Made by a program: the position numbers and the translations under genes
Assembly (NCBI GenBank): GCA_019843655.1
Contig: JACDQD010000008.1
Coordinates: forward strand, 11,318,442 to 11,382,441
Direction: 5' to 3'
DNA from: Lethocerus indicus
Taxonomy: Eukaryota > Arthropoda > Insecta > Hemiptera > Belostomatidae
DNA length: 64,000 bases
Shown: positions 15,601 through 27,873 of the stretch, piece by piece
Position numbering within the stretch: position 1 is the stretch's first letter
Layout: every line of letters starts with the position of its first letter
Notes under the pieces: generated by a model
The model's input: only the letters and a program-made list of their open reading frames with translations
Told to the model about the DNA's origin: nothing
Database searches by the model: none

Positions 15601-17281
15601 CAGGGAACGATACCCATAAAGAACAACAAAACTGTATTTTCATAATTCCCTTCCTCCAATTAGTTATTTGACCCCAAATTTAATATAATGCAGGAATTCA
15701 ACCGATTTATTATTCTTAGAAAAATGATAAAATTAAAAAACAAATTGTCATACTGTTCTAAAATAGTACGCCATTGCCAACTTTTGCTTTCTGTAATGCT
15801 TTTTAAATTATTAGAAACAATTTTATTTTGTTCAGAAATTAAAAATAGCTTAATAACAAACGTTTGACCTAATATGGCTCAACGTAATGTTTAACATAAA
15901 AGGCCTCGACATATAAAAATCATTCCAGGTTAAACAAATTCAGTATTCATGATTGGACCGTGAGGTACGTTATAAGCCCCACCTAGAGGTATCTAAAGAT
16001 TAATTAAAATATAAAAAAGAAAACACAAAACTACACGCTCCTCGTTCAATTATTCAATTTCCATAAACCTATTCCTAATTTTCATTCTTCCCTTTTTACA
16101 ATACGAAGTAAACTAACACAAATGAATCTATGGGGAGCGATCGATGAAACAGGTAACAGGACGGCCGAGGGAATGCAGTATTATACTGGGGTAGGGTATC
16201 GAAAAATAGCTTATTCTGGGCAATTTAAAATATTTTCATTCGGCATTTATCAGGGGGATCGGCTGGTGCTACAGGTTCCTTATAAGCCGCGTGCAGGAGG
16301 GGGCCCGGACCCCCACCACCCGCATAGCTCGGTGTCCCTTGCCTATTCATCGAATTCCACCCTCTATTAAGTTTGGGAACGGGGAAGACAGGCATAATGT
16401 TAGAGGCAGCCCAGGGGCTTTAGGGTTTTGCCCGATTAAACAATATTCATGGCCGGCCGCCGGCCGAGTGACCCTTCCCAAACCAATTTATTGACCTTTG
16501 ACTTTAATGGAAAACCGGAACGACGGACTTTACAGCTCTATAGTACGGCCGGTATAAAAGACCCAAACGACCGCGTATTTTGTTCAAACATTCTATTTCA
16601 TGGTTTATGCGAAACAGAATTACGCCACCAGTCACCAACCGGACACTGACTGTGATAGGAAATATCTGAAAATGGGAAAAACATTTTCCACATCTTAGCT
16701 GCATAGCATCAATTGAAATTTACAATTCAATGAAATTTCTTCCCACCATCGGCACAATATAAATGTAAACAATACTATTCATTGAAACCCGGTATATTGA
16801 ATAGAATATTAAATATAATAAATATTACTCCTTAGAATCCTTAAGACATGGACAATATTCAGTAACTATCCAATAAAATGTCCGATTCTATTTTTTTATT
16901 CTTTAATGTAGTTAATAACACAAAATGTTGTACACTTAAATTTACCTTCGGATACGGGCCGCAAAACTAAAAGCAGAGACCTAGAAAGAAGATTCGAGCA
17001 TAAGGTCTTAGGAAATCGGAGGCAATTTCGAAAGATTTTACGAGGGCAATAGTGACCGGAGCCCATAGCGGACATAGCTGAGTGACTCCGCAAACGACCA
17101 GATTTCCCCTCAAATCGGGCGGCTCCCCGGCGAGGGGCGATTACGGGGGGTCGGTCCGAGGAGCGGGCGGGGATTTTAGAGGCGTCTTAAACAATATTCA
17201 TCCCCTTATGGAATTTATTAGCGGCGGCGGAGGGTACGGTCCGGCGGGGGTTTGGACGGCCGGGCACGTAGGCGGCGGCCC

Positions 17282-17315
17282 CCCCAGGGGGCATTCCCAA
17301 ATATTGATTCCCTTC
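17282..17315 (+). repeat. Dispersed GC-rich repeat, copy 1
   Basis: The core reads CCCCAGGGGGCATTCCC, two bases, then ATATTGATTCCC. It aligns to 18743-18777 with one 1-base gap and three mismatches over 34 bases, far more than chance. The flanks share weaker similarity (GCCGGGC upstream), so the real unit may be about 100 bp. It lies in a very GC-rich patch and encodes nothing recognisable. Confidence 0.65.
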
Positions 17316-18010
17316 GGCGGTGGACCCGGTCATATCGGACGTATTGAGCCGCTCGATCTCTATACGTTTTAACCTGGCCTCCCCCTCGGTACCTCCCCTC
17401 GGCCGCCACCAGGAATACAAACGGCGTCATCGCCCGCCCAGACCCAGAGAAATCTCCGCCCCTCCACCGCCGGAGGAGTACCGCACTCGCGGTGAGGGAC
17501 CGCCCCCGGGGGACGATGTCGTAAACTCGCCCGCCGGTTAGAGGCTATAAAATAAGTTTAATTAATAGCGAACGTACGTTGGGGGAGATCCCTGTCTGAC
17601 CGAGGGATTGGCCGAGGGGTAAGCCAATTTCCACGGCCGTTCGTGGCCCCCGATGAAGATTTATTAAATACGATTCGTTATATTAGCACGTGGGGTTTGC
17701 AATCTATAATTTGAACACGCGGAAAATAAATCTTTGTGGGAAAAATATTTTTTATTCTATCGTTTCATCGTTCTATAACTCTCCAGTAGTATTGCAATAC
17801 AGTACAATTTTGTGATAGAGAACCACTAGACTGACGTCCCGGTAGTTTATATAATGAAATGAACTGGTACCGATGTCCCAATTACAGCGGCAGTAATGAT
17901 TATTAAACAATTAAAAAATAATAAAACGGTAGAATATTATTAGTATTAGCAAGTACGGTCAACCCTCCTCCACAAAAGAAACAAGGAAAGGATTAAAAAG
18001 ACAGTCTAAT

Positions 18011-18316
18011 ATGGTTAAAATGGAACGGGCATTAATGATCTGGTTGGACGACTGTACAGCCAAAAAGATTCCTATCAGTGGAAATCTTATCAAGCAGAAA
18101 GCACTTAATATCTACGAACATTTAAGGAATATTGGGCATTCTCATGCAGGGCCAGAAAATCATTCGTTTGTCGCGAGTAAAGGATGGTTTGAAAAACTAA
18201 AAAAAGGTACACATTGCACAATATTAAGTTTCAAGGAGAACAGGCCTCAGGAGATGCTTTTAAGGCAAATAATTTATAATTTATCTTGTCTTTTGTATTT
18301 ATCGGTCTCCATATAA
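18011..18316 (+). pseudogene. Tigger transposase N-terminal fragment (CENP-B-type HTH domain)
   Basis: The frame is open from inside the left terminal repeat region (reading ...KRQSN before the first ATG) to a stop at 18316. Residues about 3-85 match the second helix-turn-helix of Tigger/pogo/CENP-B proteins (HTH_Tnp_Tc5): MERALMIWLDD, then IPISGNLIKQKAL, then FVASKGWFEKLKK with the characteristic ASKGWF core. This domain binds transposon DNA. The protein likeness ends around residue 86 (RPQEMLLRQ), after which the frame is unrelated sequence, so the DDE domain is deleted and the element cannot move itself. The frame has no stop within the domain, so a small DNA-binding peptide is conceivable, but a decayed relic is the default reading. 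Confidence 0.85.
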
Positions 18317-18450
18317 AGCGGTACGAATGATGTGATTTGTACTAATTCTGAGTTTCTTATAGTGCGGTAGACGGTTTCCGTAGAACGCGCTACGAATTAG
18401 CCTGGTTTGTACGGTTAAATCCGAGTTTCTTATAGCGCAGTTTCCATATA
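18304..18450 (+). repeat. Subterminal tandem repeats of about 66-69 bp inside the Tigger-like element
   Basis: Two full units and part of a third start at 18304 (GGTCTCCATATA), 18373 (GGTTTCCGTA) and 18439 (AGTTTCCATATA). The first two each contain a GTACGAAT/CTACGAAT block, a TTTGTAC block and the shared GAGTTTCTTATAG near the end. The units have diverged from each other. Such subterminal repeats are often transposase binding sites, which is inference here. Confidence 0.75.
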
Positions 18451-18742
18451 GCGCTGTACGCACTCACCGCGTTATAGGAGGGTTGACTGTATATCTTTAG
18501 AGTTTAATTTAGTCTAATTCAGGTAGAAAATCATTTATTGATGATTTTTTTTTATTAAATAATTATACATCCGATTTTTACTGTTAACATCCAGTGAACG
18601 TACTATTCAAATTCTGAGAATTTCAATTTCAAATCGATTAGCCGGCAAAGTTTCTATTCTTTCTCCAGTCGGAACTTTCCCCCTAACGACGGCAAAGATT
18701 GAGGGGCACAGATGAGCCGGGCGTGACCACCGCGTCTAGTGG

Positions 18743-18777
18743 CCCCAGGGGGACATTCCCGTATATTGATTCCCCTC
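18743..18777 (+). repeat. Dispersed GC-rich repeat, copy 2
   Basis: Same orientation as the copy at 17282-17315 and 1461 bp away, on the other side of the Tigger-like element. Reads CCCCAGGGGGACATTCCC, two bases, then ATATTGATTCCC. Confidence 0.65.
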
Positions 18778-19593
18778 ACCCAGCACCTCGGCACGTATCT
18801 AAACCGGCCATTCTTTACGGAAAGTTTCAACAGATAATACGTCTTAATTTGGACTCGGGGAGCACAACGACCCTCCGGGAAACAAAGTGTAACAACGTTA
18901 AGGAGAATGGAAAGGTTTTAGGAGTAACCCCACCCATCCAGAAACCTAATATGATCAGACACCTGGAGGCCATATCGATCTAAACCGAAATTTTTGTTGT
19001 TATAAACACTCGCTGTATATAGAACTTATTTGACAGAGATTTACCGATGCGAGTTGCTATCGCTGGTGGACTAGCAACACTCCAGACTAACTTACTGAAG
19101 CAAAAATTCCTTTTATATTCTAGCAAAAAAAGTTTTCTATTTGTGGCCACAAGAGTTGTTTTTATATAAAAAATATGAAAAGTATAACATCTAACTAAAA
19201 ACTAGTCAGTATAACAGTTTTTGACTATCGTCCTCCCTCCCAACGTAGGATACATTGTTGTTAATCTTCCACAGTGGGGAAATAATACAGCGATAAAAGG
19301 GGTTTTACTCAAGAAGAATAAAGTAAAGGGCTCGAGTTTAATTATTCCCAATGTCATGAGACGGACAGAAATTAGACGCGTTTGATAAACAGAACTCGGG
19401 CTCAGTGCTAAGGGGGCGGGGAAGCAATAAAGGTACGGGCCGGCGTTTATAACGCCGGGTTATTACGAAGAGACGGGGGCCAAAGGGCCGTCCGTGCGGG
19501 ATTATACAAATTGGGGTTGACCGGCGGCTCGCAGAGAGGAGAAACGTCAGGGGCTGGGAGAGTGGTTGGGGGCGGTTCCATGAGTTAGTGGGC

Positions 19594-19617
19594 CCGATAA
19601 TATCCCGGCAATTAAGA

Positions 19618-19618
<1 letters not shown>
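19594..19618 (+). repeat. 25-bp exact direct repeat, copy 1 (within a larger diverged duplication)
   Basis: Begins CCGATAATATCCCGG and ends AATTAAGAG; identical over 25 bases to 20494-20518. About 110 bp downstream of both copies is a purine-rich GGGAGGGAGG-like tract followed by TACCGGAC, so the exact match appears to sit inside a longer diverged duplication. A (GA)15 tract follows this copy only. Confidence 0.75.

Positions 19619-19622
<4 letters not shown>

Positions 19623-19652
<30 letters not shown>
19623..19652. repeat. (GA)15 microsatellite
   Basis: Fifteen uninterrupted GA units, immediately after copy 1 of the 25-bp repeat. Confidence 0.95.
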
Positions 19653-19654
<2 letters not shown>

Positions 19655-20493
19655 CCTGGAGAGAGGACCCCGTTTACTCCGGGGAACGCTAAAAGGCGCC
19701 GCCGGACTTCAACAACGGGTGGGGGAGGGAGGGGGAAAACAAGTACCGGACCCGACCGCTAAGCCCGATATTCCACCGACCCTCTAATCGAATGAGATAA
19801 GACCGGAATATGCCCGAATGTTTACTCCCTCCAATTAAAACTGGCATACGGGAATAATTGGCGGCCCCCGAGTTAGTCTCTATCCAGGTCTCTTTCTTCT
19901 ATTAACACCACCACACATTTTAGTCACAGAAATAGCATTTGCCCTAGCTATGAAATTCCATAAGTCGAAATAATTGATTAACAATGAACATTGTACAGTG
20001 GCCACTGGTTTTGATAATGGATACTGTCTGCGGAAAAACCTCGACACTCGAGACCTCCGGACTTGAACGACGATGTTACTTCAAATATATTTATCTTCTT
20101 GAAGTAGTAAATGTAAGGGATTAAGTTATTCCGGTTCATTACATCGATGCTAATCTACATAATAATGGCCGGATAAATGTTTCTAACTTTTATGGGTATG
20201 GAGAAATATAAACGAACGAGGGAAAAAAGCCTGGCTGAGTTGCTAGACACATATTGAGCAGTTACATTGAGTTAACCTTCCAATAACTACTACAACTATT
20301 GCCTTTAAACTTCACTAACGTGCAGAATAATTTAAATCTCGAGTAAATATAGATTTGTATTGTAGGAATTCCAATTCGGGGGCGCCCCCCCCGAACCAAT
20401 TACCGACTACAGCCTCCGTCGGCAGGCAAATTAACTGACGGGAGTGACGGTGGCCAGTTAACAACGGCCGGGAGAGGATAGAGGGGTCGAAGA

Positions 20494-20518
20494 CCGATAA
20501 TATCCCGGCAATTAAGAG
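20494..20518 (+). repeat. 25-bp exact direct repeat, copy 2
   Basis: Identical 25 bases to 19594-19618, offset exactly 900 bp. Downstream it shares GAGGGAGGAGGGAAA followed by TTACCGGAC with the first copy's surroundings, but without the (GA)n expansion. Confidence 0.75.
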
Positions 20519-23500
20519 AACCGGCACAGAAGCTACGGTCGTCCTCCGGGCGTCTAATATGGGCGAGGGAGGAGGGAAAGGGGCATTACCGGACGCCCCT
20601 CAGGCCACAACCCGACAATGCCCGCCTGCTGATATTTGAAATCCAATAAGACCCTCTCCCGGCTATGAATATTAACTTGATGCCGTCCGAGTATAAAACA
20701 AATAGTTATTTTAATGGATATTTTCCTCAGGGGGGGATAATGATAATGGCTGAGGGCGGTGACCGCTTCATAATCTAACCCAGTATTAGTTAAATAACAT
20801 CTTCAGTAGACCGGAATCACCTTCCGTGCACAACTATACTTGTATAATTCATAATAACAATTATTATAACAATATTACTACACCGAGTGTTCTACGAATA
20901 TTTTTACATTACTCTAAACTGTCTACATTTTAACTTTTCAACTGCTCTTCCGGTCATTAGTGGCCAAGCGAGAAGCAGCAGATTCGAAATGAATTTACCC
21001 GTCCGGTAAAAACTTTCTACCCGGTACAGTAGGCAAAACGTGGTCGGACTTGGAGGTTCCTCGAAGGCAGGTTCGGGTGTGACTGATAGCCCGGGGAAGA
21101 GGCTCGGAGGCCAGGGCCCCGATAATTAGTGGGGGGGTCGGCGGCGGCACTCCATCAGCCGGCGGGCCGCTAACAACCCCACTAAAATAGGGGGGCCCGA
21201 CCGCACGCAGCCGATACCGCCGCTTGACCGATGGTCCCCGGCTTAGAGAACCGCCCGAATTTGTAGCCTTCACGCCACGTTGAGTTTCGGCCGCCGCCCG
21301 AACACCTCCGCATATCGCTTTTATCGCCCGGATTATTCGCCGACGGAAGCGTTCCGCGGTATCGCGATATTGCCCCCGCCCTCCGCCACCCAAGTTTGGC
21401 TCAATTATAGGGTGATTCTAACTACTCGCTTAACCGAACTGAATAGTGAATTCAAACGCTGATAATCGAAGCTATAATATTGTAACAGATACCGGATGGA
21501 TTCCGTTTGTATTTATAACCTGAAAACTAATTAAGTTATCTAAAACTCACTGAAGTTCCTCAACTCACAGAAGAAATTTGAAACGAGACATTACAAGAAA
21601 AGGCACAATGCCGCCTCTTTTTTTTCTTCCACTATAAATGAAAATTGAGATTACAAATTATGGATAAATAAATTATCCGCCGCCATTTCCTTTAATTCGT
21701 GTTAAAACAGTTACTGAGGGATTAAACGGAGTTGAAATAAGACATAATACTGTCTTATTATGGTATTATAGCCGCGGTACGTACACCCGGACACTTAAGA
21801 TGTGAAATGCCAGGGTCTTATTTTCGGTGAAAGTGTGGAGCATAAAAGGCTGGTCGAGGATGTCAGCTCAGTTTAAGTACTAAGGAAAGTCTGTAAAGAC
21901 CTAAAAGAAATAAGAAAGTAAGTAAACTCCTTCTTACAAAATCTTTCTGCTACCTTAATTAAACAGAAGAAACTAAAATCTTACCTAATTCGCTGTAAGA
22001 ATGAGGCTATTAAAGTAACCATAAAACGTGAGTTGTAAATGTTTATTTAAAAGGTTTTATAATATATAAAATATATAGAAATAGTGCTAAAATATGCAGT
22101 TATGATTTGATACCGAAAGCACTATAGTATTGATTAGCGACACAAGCGATGAGAGGGAGAAAATCATACAGTCGATGATAAATTGCATACATATGCAGAT
22201 TGAATATGCAAATACGACAGGTTAATATCTCGGGTAGAAATCAATGATACGCTGCCGCGACAGCGAAAACGGAAGTGTTATTAAATTAATAATATACTCG
22301 GTATAATAAAAGAATATAAATCTATGCCGCATGAGTTATACGTCGCTTTGAACATGTGTATCGCCCGTGTTAATATATATACGGCCTATTAGCTCGGGAC
22401 AAATCCCAGCGGCACTGTCGGCCACTAAATTAACACCGGATTCAATTTATCAAGGCGCGGTCAGATTAGTACTGATATATGAACAGTGGAGTGGCGTCGG
22501 CTCGTTCGGCGGTCGACGGGCACGCTCCGAAAGCCGTCATAACTCATAGCGTTTTACACGGCGGTGAGTCGTTCTTCAAACGTGCACGGGCTCGTATTTC
22601 ACGAAATTAACGCGTTTCTATTATGCAGATTCCGTTTTATCGCTTCGGAAATTATAAATTTAAATTAAATCGCCCGTGACGAAGACAGTGTTAGCGTCGG
22701 GAGGAAAATCGAGAGGCCTGTCGATAAGTGAACTTTCGACTCCGATGATAGCCAGGCAATATGCCAGGAGACAGGAAGGCTTACAGGAAAAATGGCCTGA
22801 GTACTTCGGAATAAGCGGATGCAGAAACAAAAACGGTAAACGGTTTTAATTTAAAAAACAACGGAGAAACGAAATAATAACGGGATACGCGGCAATCAAA
22901 ACCGAGTGTGCTATTTTAAAAATAGGGACGAACTTCCCCTCCGCCGAGGGACGTTTACCAACTTTTATATTCACTTCCGTTCCGTTGCGTCGTAAGTTTC
23001 GTGACAGAACTCATTGGAACGTAAAATCGCAGGGGTCGGGCCCTACTAATGGTCAGTATACAACTCGGATTATGGGCCGTTAAAACGAACTCTAAAACAG
23101 CCGTAAAATCTCTTAACGGGCGGCCCTCCAGGCCACCCCTAAACGAGGCCGCCAACACCCCCGTAACCGGAGACCCGGCCGATGACGAAATCGGACATTG
23201 TCCTATAAACCTAGGACGTATAATTAAGACCGAAACGAACTGATCTAGAATTTTGATGATTCTGAAGATATCATTGTTAATAGTTTTTAGAAAATTCATT
23301 TAATTATGTTGAAAGTATGGAAGTAGCCAGGGCAGTCCCATCATTCTTCAGTTATATTACTATATTCAGTTATAAAATTTATTTTTCGGTTTGAAAAAAT
23401 GAAATAGAGGCCTTCCGTTTCTTTGAATTACGTCGAATCCTTTTTCAAATACAACTTTAGGTGCCAATTTTATTTTTTCATTTTGTCTCCGACGGATATA

Positions 23501-23659
23501 AATCTGTTTTCTGCCCCGGATTCCCGCGGAGCGGTCAACAGGCCGGCCGAACGCTCCCCCGGGGCGTGGCTTTTAATTAAACTGGAACAGGGATGTCTAC
23601 TAGCGTCCCCGATGAACAAGGAATGCCTAATTGTTTTTTGACTCCTTACCCAAGTGCCG

Positions 23660-23720
23660 TCTCTCTCCCTCTCTCCCTCCCTCTCTCTCCCACTTTTTCT
23701 CTTTTTCTCTCTCTCTCACT
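23660..23720. repeat. (CT)n polypyrimidine tract
   Basis: About 60 bp of CTCTCTCCCT/TTTTTCTCTCT-type sequence ending in CTCACTCGCAG. It could serve as a plus-strand acceptor tract, but no coding exon follows. Confidence 0.85.
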
Positions 23721-25069
23721 CGCAGTGTGGGGAAATTTTATAGCCGCTCTTTTAACTGGGTTCGAGCCCCATAGAATTCTACAACGGGGGGAAGGGGGCA
23801 TTTAATAAAGGGTCGCTCAGTACGGCGGTCGCGTACGGAAACGAATTTTTACGGAACGTCATTAACCGTCGCTTCCGAGGACCAGCGAGGACAGCACTCA
23901 CGGAGTAAATGCTCCCGAACAATTTCGTCGAGAAACGAACCGAAGAATTCTAATTATTTGTTCCCGGCCATAGTGCAGGGTTGAGGTGGTCGTGAAAATT
24001 TCCTAATAAAATTTTTCGACGGAAATTAATAACACTACAGCTCATTGCCTGATGCTACTATATATTCCTCCAATGGAGAATAGTTTCCTAGTCAAATGTA
24101 AAGCAAAAATTGCGTTCATTAAACGCTCGAAATAATCGTCCGTTCCAAAAACATTTTCGTTGAAAAATAATTAATCCCAGTCGCCGTTAAGAAATAATTA
24201 CTTAACGTTACAGCAGGTTTGGAGCAGAAACGGGCTGGGCTGCCGTTGCCCGCTCATCTCAGGGCCGAGCAATTAGCGAGGAAAAAAATATTGTATTTTT
24301 TTTCATAAATCTCCTTTCTTTGAGGAAAAGAATTTGCCCGTCGTGAATGAGTTTAGTCTGAAAATATTACGAACAGTTCTTCCATAAATTATTCAGCTCA
24401 AATAGGCCGAATGGAAATTACGTCTATAAATTAATTGATATTGGAGTTTCCTCACCTGTGCGATAAAACGGGGGTCGGGGTTTGTTATGAATTATTTAAA
24501 TTTGGAAATTTTGGTTTGGTAAATACACAACATTTAAATCGAGCAAGAAACTTCCCGTTCTGATGGAACACCAAAGTAAAATCAGTAATTTTATTACAGA
24601 GAACAATCGAGTTGTCTACTTGAGCATTACACTATGAATCACTAATCGGATTTTTTCAAAACTGCAGATATTTGTTTTCAATTTTCAAACACTGTAAAGG
24701 AAACAATAATATGAATAAAAGCCTGCATTGGCCCTAATAAAAACAATAAAGAATTCTTGCCCTATCGATAACTAGAATTGGGTGGTTCGATTATTTGTCC
24801 CCGGACCAGTCCCTAATGTACCGGAAAGCCAACTGGGGACAACGCCAGCCACGTACACGTTTCGGATAAACAACTTCAATGGGATAGGGGGGGGGTGTAG
24901 AACTCGAATTTGACAGGGTTATTGATGGTTTGAGGTCTGTCGGTTTGGGTTGATCAATAAATACCCCAACTCTGTCCTGCACCGAGGGGGCCTACAATAA
25001 TTGGCCGGGACGCCGGGGGTGGCGGTGGGGGCGGCAAATCGCCCGCTGAATACATAACTAGACCCGAGC

Positions 25070-25095
25070 GAGAGAGAGAGAGAGAGAGAGAGAGA
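25070..25095. repeat. (GA)13 microsatellite
   Basis: Thirteen uninterrupted GA units at the edge of a GC-rich patch. Confidence 0.95.
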
Positions 25096-27873
25096 CGCTC
25101 CCGAGAATAATACATAAAAACTCGTATATGCAATCTGGGGAGGCCCCTACAGCCAGTTGCGACAAAATATTTTAGTGTCCCTCCCTTATTTTGCATGTTT
25201 TGTCCACTCGCCCACCAAATATACAGGCCATTCTGAACAGTTAAGAATTGATTTTTGTTATAGGATCGTAGACGCTATAACGACCCTGTTGATTAAAGGA
25301 CATTTATCTTGTAAATTCCTATATCTATTCCTGAATCTGTCATCTGGCAGAACGAAATATTTACTCCATACATTATAATAGTTCAAGGTAAAAATTTTCC
25401 AATTCAATATAATCATATCTCAACGTTCTGTACAAAATTAAAATTAAAATTGTTAACCCAAAAATATCGTATTTCCAATGACTTTTTTTTCATAGGGAAA
25501 AGAATTTCAGTTTAATCACAATTGTCATTTAAATATCTACCCGTCTGATTTGCCAATATTACGTAATAAGAACAAATGCGAAATATATGTAGGATGATCT
25601 TAATTCCATATTTCTAGGTTATGCTCCCCTCACCGTTAGGGGGTGCATTGTTGCGGTTTTATGTGCGCGAAACGCAGTCACCAATAGCGTAAATTCGACC
25701 GTGTCCCTTTTTATCGATGTGCGGCCTGAGGTTGATCAATATCCCCCGGAGGACGTCCGCCCCCTCAATAATTGTGGGAGCCCCCCCCCTCTTCTACAGT
25801 TGGAGGCAGCGCCGCCCCCTGAATACAAAGCGGGGGGCGGACAGAAACATACGCGACAAGACTACCGCCTCCGCTTCCCCCGCCGCCCCCTCACCGGCCA
25901 CCCCCGCAGAAAATGCCTTATGAATTTTATTCCGGCAGCAACCCCTCCCACCCAACCACGGGCAATATTCTCCTGTATCGTTCCTATGCAAATCGCGGCG
26001 TCGCCCTATCCTCCTTTCCACGTATGCGGGATTTTTGGGGGGGCGAAATATTTCGTCCTATATATTGCGTAAAGACTATATGATCTCGAAGTAACACTAT
26101 TCCAGGCTTACTTATAGAACTTTCACATTCGGAATTTAATCCCGACAATTGTACAGCGGTCTCAAATAATGTTCAAATATATTGGACCCAGTTCCGTTAC
26201 TGATATGAATACACGGATTATTTCTGCACGCCAGAAGAAGAACGTCTAAATAATATCCCAGTGATTGTTTCTACCAGCTACGTTTGAAGCGGTTTGGACA
26301 CAACGAAATGTTAAATGACGTATTTATCGTGATCCGATATCGATTCCTCCTTCCTGAACGGTTTCCCTTAGGGCGAGGGGGGTGACGCTGCGTTGCGGGT
26401 CAGAGGAGCCGCCGGCGCACGCGAGACCGGCACAAAAACCGGAGCGAACGGAAACGGAGCCTCTTTTTTTCCGTTCCCTTTCCGAAGCAATAAAAATGAA
26501 GGCAAAAACTAATACGGGCTCCGGTTTCGGGGCCCGCGACACGAATTGGTGACACGAACGCCAGGAACGCAGACATTGTGACGGCCCTGCCCGCGACTCG
26601 CCCTCCGGGCAAAACAGATTTAGATGGGAGTAAAAAAAATTTAAAGTCCCATTACGTGTATTATCAAAACGAACGAAGGGTGCTTAAAGCCGAATCCTAA
26701 TGGGAGATCGACATGTAAAGTTTGGGGGAACATTAGTTTTAAATATATATCGGTCCAATTAAGTTTTAACCGGTGATTTCCATTTGGCAATAGATGACAA
26801 ATGGGTTACTTTTTTTATTTTTCCCGTAATTCCTTTCAACGAAATATAATAATAAGATATCAGAGGAACATTAAATGTAGATACTATAAAGATGTATAGT
26901 TTATTCAGTCCGTCCCTTATTCAAGTCCTCATAATATTGCTCATAATTACGGCAAAGGTTGGGTCAGTACACCCATGTTCTGTCGAATATAGCGATGAAT
27001 CGCTAATATGCTTATCAATTAGCAGTAAACGTAATTTATACAGGAGGGGTGTTTTCGCTGACAAACTTCCCGGAAAACCGATCTAAGCCCTACGAATGTC
27101 TTAAAGCCGCGGAGCGGCACGTGTCAGGGTCTAATTTCGGGTAGCGGCTGAGAACTCCCCGGAGAGGAGTGAGTTAAGAAACAAAAGAGGTTCGGAAGTA
27201 ATAGAAGTTCCCGAAGGAAGAAAAAAAGGAGGAGAAGCGCGGACGTGAGGGCGTCCGAAATAAGATTAAGTAAGGCCCGGGCCCGAGCCCGCTGTCAAAC
27301 TCTGATTAATGGCAAGAGTCCGGGGAGGCGCTACGTGGAGGTTTGCATGCGAAAGAGGGTCGGACCTGAGTGACCCGGCTCCTCCGACGGTGGTGATTTA
27401 TTCCCGGGCCCCGGCCATCAGCCATCGACTCCGCCTCCGACTGACAGACGATCTTTTACCGAGAAATGGGATTTTCACCGCCCTTCCCGCCGGAAGATCC
27501 CTGGGGGGCTAGCAGGGAGACGATTTAAATCCGGGAGATGCCCCGTATCTCGGCGCCCCTTAATGGTACCCCCGGACGGCGCCACTTGGATCATCGTGAA
27601 TGCGACACGCGTTCCGGTTAAGACAGGAACTTAGACTACCCTATGACAAACGAGGTGGGTGCCTAAACTTGTCTTTCATAATGATAAAGGGGATTCTGTT
27701 TTCTTTTTATTGTTTCTTATTTGGAATTGGCTATCGACTTCCGTTCTCACCATCAATTTCAGGCGCGCTCAGTTTGTACCTCGTCAATAAATTAGGCTTT
27801 TTTCACAGGTACTTGTTACCTTCTTATTCTATTTCTTAAACAAGAGAAAATGAACATGCTTCGGGTTACTCAC

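Larger units (their letters stand above)
1..17953. other. Noncoding stretch, left part (likely intron or downstream sequence)
   Basis: No gene is supportable here. The sequence is AT-rich and punctuated by short GC- and CpG-rich patches (for example about 4790-4920, 10780-11110, 13050-13320 and 17090-17640). Open frames reach only 154 codons (minus strand, 1654-2118) and show no recognised domain. One weak exon-like segment with a TTATCAG acceptor and a G|GTGAGA donor lies at about 2803-2882 on the plus strand. If the KIF26-like gene continues leftward, this is part of the intron before its motor-domain exons, which I could not find here. Confidence 0.6.
17956..18489 (+). mobile_element. Non-autonomous Tigger/pogo-type DNA transposon (internally deleted)
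   Basis: The left end reads CGGTCAACCCTCC (17956-17968) and the right end GGAGGGTTGACTG (18477-18489); these are inverted repeats with one mismatch. Each is flanked by TA (17954-17955 and 18490-18491), the target-site duplication expected of the Tc1/mariner/pogo superfamily. The terminal CAGTCAACCCTCC and the adjacent ...CGCGTTATAGG at the right end are typical of Tigger elements. The 534-bp element is far shorter than an autonomous Tigger (about 2-3 kb): it keeps the N-terminal DNA-binding region of the transposase and lacks the DDE catalytic domain. Confidence 0.9.
18492..27873. other. Noncoding stretch between the Tigger-like element and the KIF26-like exon
   Basis: Presumptive intron downstream of the minus-strand exon. 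It has GC-rich patches at about 18690-18830, 19380-19900, 20380-20660, 20990-21420, 25740-26000, 26340-26600 and 27100-27580, with AT-rich sequence between. The longest open frame (132 codons, minus, 20995-21393) is Gly/Arg/Pro-rich because of base composition and has no recognised domain. I see no second exon with matching splice sites. Confidence 0.6.

Noticed and set aside
16436..17201. 15-bp shared word TTAAACAATATTCAT at 16436 and 17187
   Set aside because: One or two exact 15-mer repeats are expected by chance in a window of this size.
23740..23790. GGGTTCGAGCCCC tRNA-like T-arm
   Set aside because: No cloverleaf can be built around it.
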